Shown here: piece after piece, positions 32,303 to 32,770 of the stretch
Layout of the letters: every line of letters starts with the position of its first letter
Position numbering within the stretch: the stretch's first letter is position 1
NCBI GenBank assembly: GCA_947627745.1
Contig: CANQXH010000018.1
Coordinates: 1-32,770, forward strand
Length of the DNA stretch: 32,770 bases
Direction: 5' to 3'
Source of the DNA: an uncultured Oscillospiraceae bacterium
GTDB taxonomy: Bacteria > Bacillota > Clostridia > Oscillospirales > Oscillospiraceae
The notes under the pieces: generated by a model
What the model saw: only the letters and a program-made list of their open reading frames with translations
The model's database searches: none
What the model was told of the DNA's origin: nothing
Translations under genes and position numbers: made by a program

Positions 32303-32331
32303 TTGACAAAAACAGCCCTTGGGGTTATAAT
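32303..32331 (+). promoter_or_regulatory. Consensus promoter of tRNA-Leu
   Basis: TTGACA, 17 bases, TATAAT: a perfect sigma-A promoter whose expected start is only a few bases before the tRNA. Confidence 0.92.
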
Positions 32332-32341
32332 AACTTGGCCT

Positions 32342-32425
32342 GCGAGAGTGTTGGAATGGTAGACAAGCACGTTTGAGGTGCGTGTGGCGACCGCCGTGTG
32401 GGTTCGAGTCCCATCTCTCGCACCA
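32342..32425 (+). tRNA. tRNA-Leu with anticodon GAG
   Basis: An 84-base class II tRNA with the CCA encoded. The acceptor stem is GCGAGAG with CTCTCGC. The anticodon loop TTGAGGT lies between CACGT and GCGTG, giving anticodon GAG at 32375-32377 (reads CUC and CUU). A variable arm with a GGCG/CGCC stem marks a leucine or serine-type tRNA. The T arm GTGGG-TTCGAGT-CCCAT is canonical. Confidence 0.95.
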
Positions 32426-32453
32426 TCTAGAGACAATAAAAAAGATATTGTCC

Positions 32454-32490
32454 CCGAAAAGCCTTGCGCCGCAAGGCTTTTCGGCGTTTT
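32454..32490 (+). terminator. Terminator of tRNA-Leu
   Basis: A 13-bp stem CCGAAAAGCCTTG/CAAGGCTTTTCGG with a five-base loop, then CGTTTT. It starts 29 bases after the tRNA CCA. Confidence 0.85.
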
Positions 32491-32596
32491 AAGGGGCGAA
32501 ATTTCGGCATTCAAAACTGTAGATATAAAATGCGTTTTTCCGCTTTTTATAGACTTGAACCCTCGTGGAAGCCGAATATCGCAAAAGTTAAGATCA

Positions 32597-32632
32597 GCAG
32601 GCAGGAAAAATCCCGCCTGCATTTCGTTTTTT
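32597..32632 (+). terminator. Second terminator-like hairpin
   Basis: GCAGGC-A-GGA pairs with TCC-C-GCCTGC around four A, then ATTTCGTTTTTT. Between it and the tRNA terminator lie about 105 bases of AT-rich DNA with no supported gene. Confidence 0.65.
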
Positions 32633-32633
32633 C

Positions 32634-32671
32634 AGAGCCAATCGTTTTTTCAAACGGTCGGCTCTTTTTTT
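32634..32671 (+). terminator. Third terminator-like hairpin with a seven-T tract
   Basis: AGAGCC and ATCGTTT pair with AAACGGT and GGCTCT across one A-C mismatch, and T7 follows at 32665-32671. It lies directly before the next gene. Confidence 0.8.
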
Positions 32672-32697
32672 ATTTTCTAGGAAAGGAAGTAGCACTT

Positions 32698-32770
32698 ATG
32701 GAGTACCGAAACGAAAAACATCGCGTCGTATTTTCCGAGGCAATTAAGCGCATGAACCAAAAGGACCAGA
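32698..32770 (+). CDS. Start of an unrecognised gene (cut by window edge)
   Basis: An ATG at 32698 follows GGAAAGGAAG and opens a frame that begins MEYRNEKHRVVFSEAIKRMN and runs to the end of the window; only 24 residues can be read. It vaguely recalls the N terminus of small DUF6075-type proteins found in accessory regions of Firmicutes, but this is too short to judge. Its codon use and surroundings are more AT-rich than the rest of the window. Confidence 0.55.
   Translation, partial: MEYRNEKHRVVFSEAIKRMNQKDQ

Noticed and set aside
1..32770. CRISPR arrays, insertion sequences, prophage genes or rRNA
   Set aside because: No repeat-spacer pattern, transposase, integrase, phage structural gene or rRNA segment was seen on either strand.

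Overview
The window is GC-rich chromosomal DNA from a Gram-positive anaerobe of the class Clostridia, most plausibly an Oscillospiraceae-type gut bacterium. The evidence is a SCIFF peptide with its radical SAM maturase, WhiA, a Bacillus-type iron-sulfur PurF, a MurB with the Ser-type SAGSAFKRP motif, strong Shine-Dalgarno sites, sigma-A promoters with 17-base spacers, and a tRNA gene with an encoded CCA. No phage, insertion sequence, CRISPR array or rRNA was seen. No gene-free stretch exceeds 300 bases. Species cannot be named from this sequence alone.

Layout. (1) 1-2202, minus strand: a SCIFF ribosomal peptide gene with a good promoter, a hairpin attenuator, its radical SAM/SPASM maturase, and an overlapping Orn/Lys/Arg decarboxylase-family gene that runs off the left edge. 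(2) 2234-5773, plus: threonine catabolism (tdh, kbl), then an orotidine-phosphate-decarboxylase-like protein that has lost its catalytic residues, then the wreck of a GyrI-like gene. (3) 5778-7059, minus: a Ste24-type M48 membrane protease, divergent from (4) murB-whiA-dnaE (7089-12474, plus). (5) 12496-22072, plus: a long run of ten closely packed genes: lipoprotein, OmpR-family response regulator, histidine kinase, YqhQ (DUF1385), prmC, recA, recX, rimO, pgsA and a small membrane protein. (6) 22088-26594, minus: a cytidylate-kinase-like protein with a MarR regulator, a 51-residue small ORF, and a 949-residue membrane protein that joins a degenerate D-Ala-D-Ala carboxypeptidase domain to a PQQ-type beta-propeller. 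(7) 26703-30373, plus: purF and purC with a leader that looks like an attenuator, followed at once by a MATE transporter. (8) 30379-32202, minus: two tandem paralogous secreted or anchored C39-like cysteine proteases, the upstream one behind three 11-base-spaced direct repeats typical of an OmpR-family operator. (9) 32303-32770, plus: tRNA-Leu(GAG), a run of three terminator-like hairpins in AT-richer DNA, and the start of an unrecognised gene.

How it fits together. Most of the window is core metabolism and housekeeping (cell wall, replication, recombination, translation modification, phospholipid and purine synthesis). The less ordinary content is a set of proteins whose family is clear but whose active site is altered (OMP-decarboxylase-like protein, S11-like propeller protein, SCIFF peptide with Gly at the likely cross-link acceptor position), the tandem C39 proteases with their repeat operator, and the purF leader. 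The strongest candidate for something undescribed is the S11-like/two-TM/beta-propeller fusion at 23676-26525, which looks like a cell-surface sensor or scaffold built from a dead penicillin-binding fold. All functional statements rest on reading motifs by eye; no database search was run.
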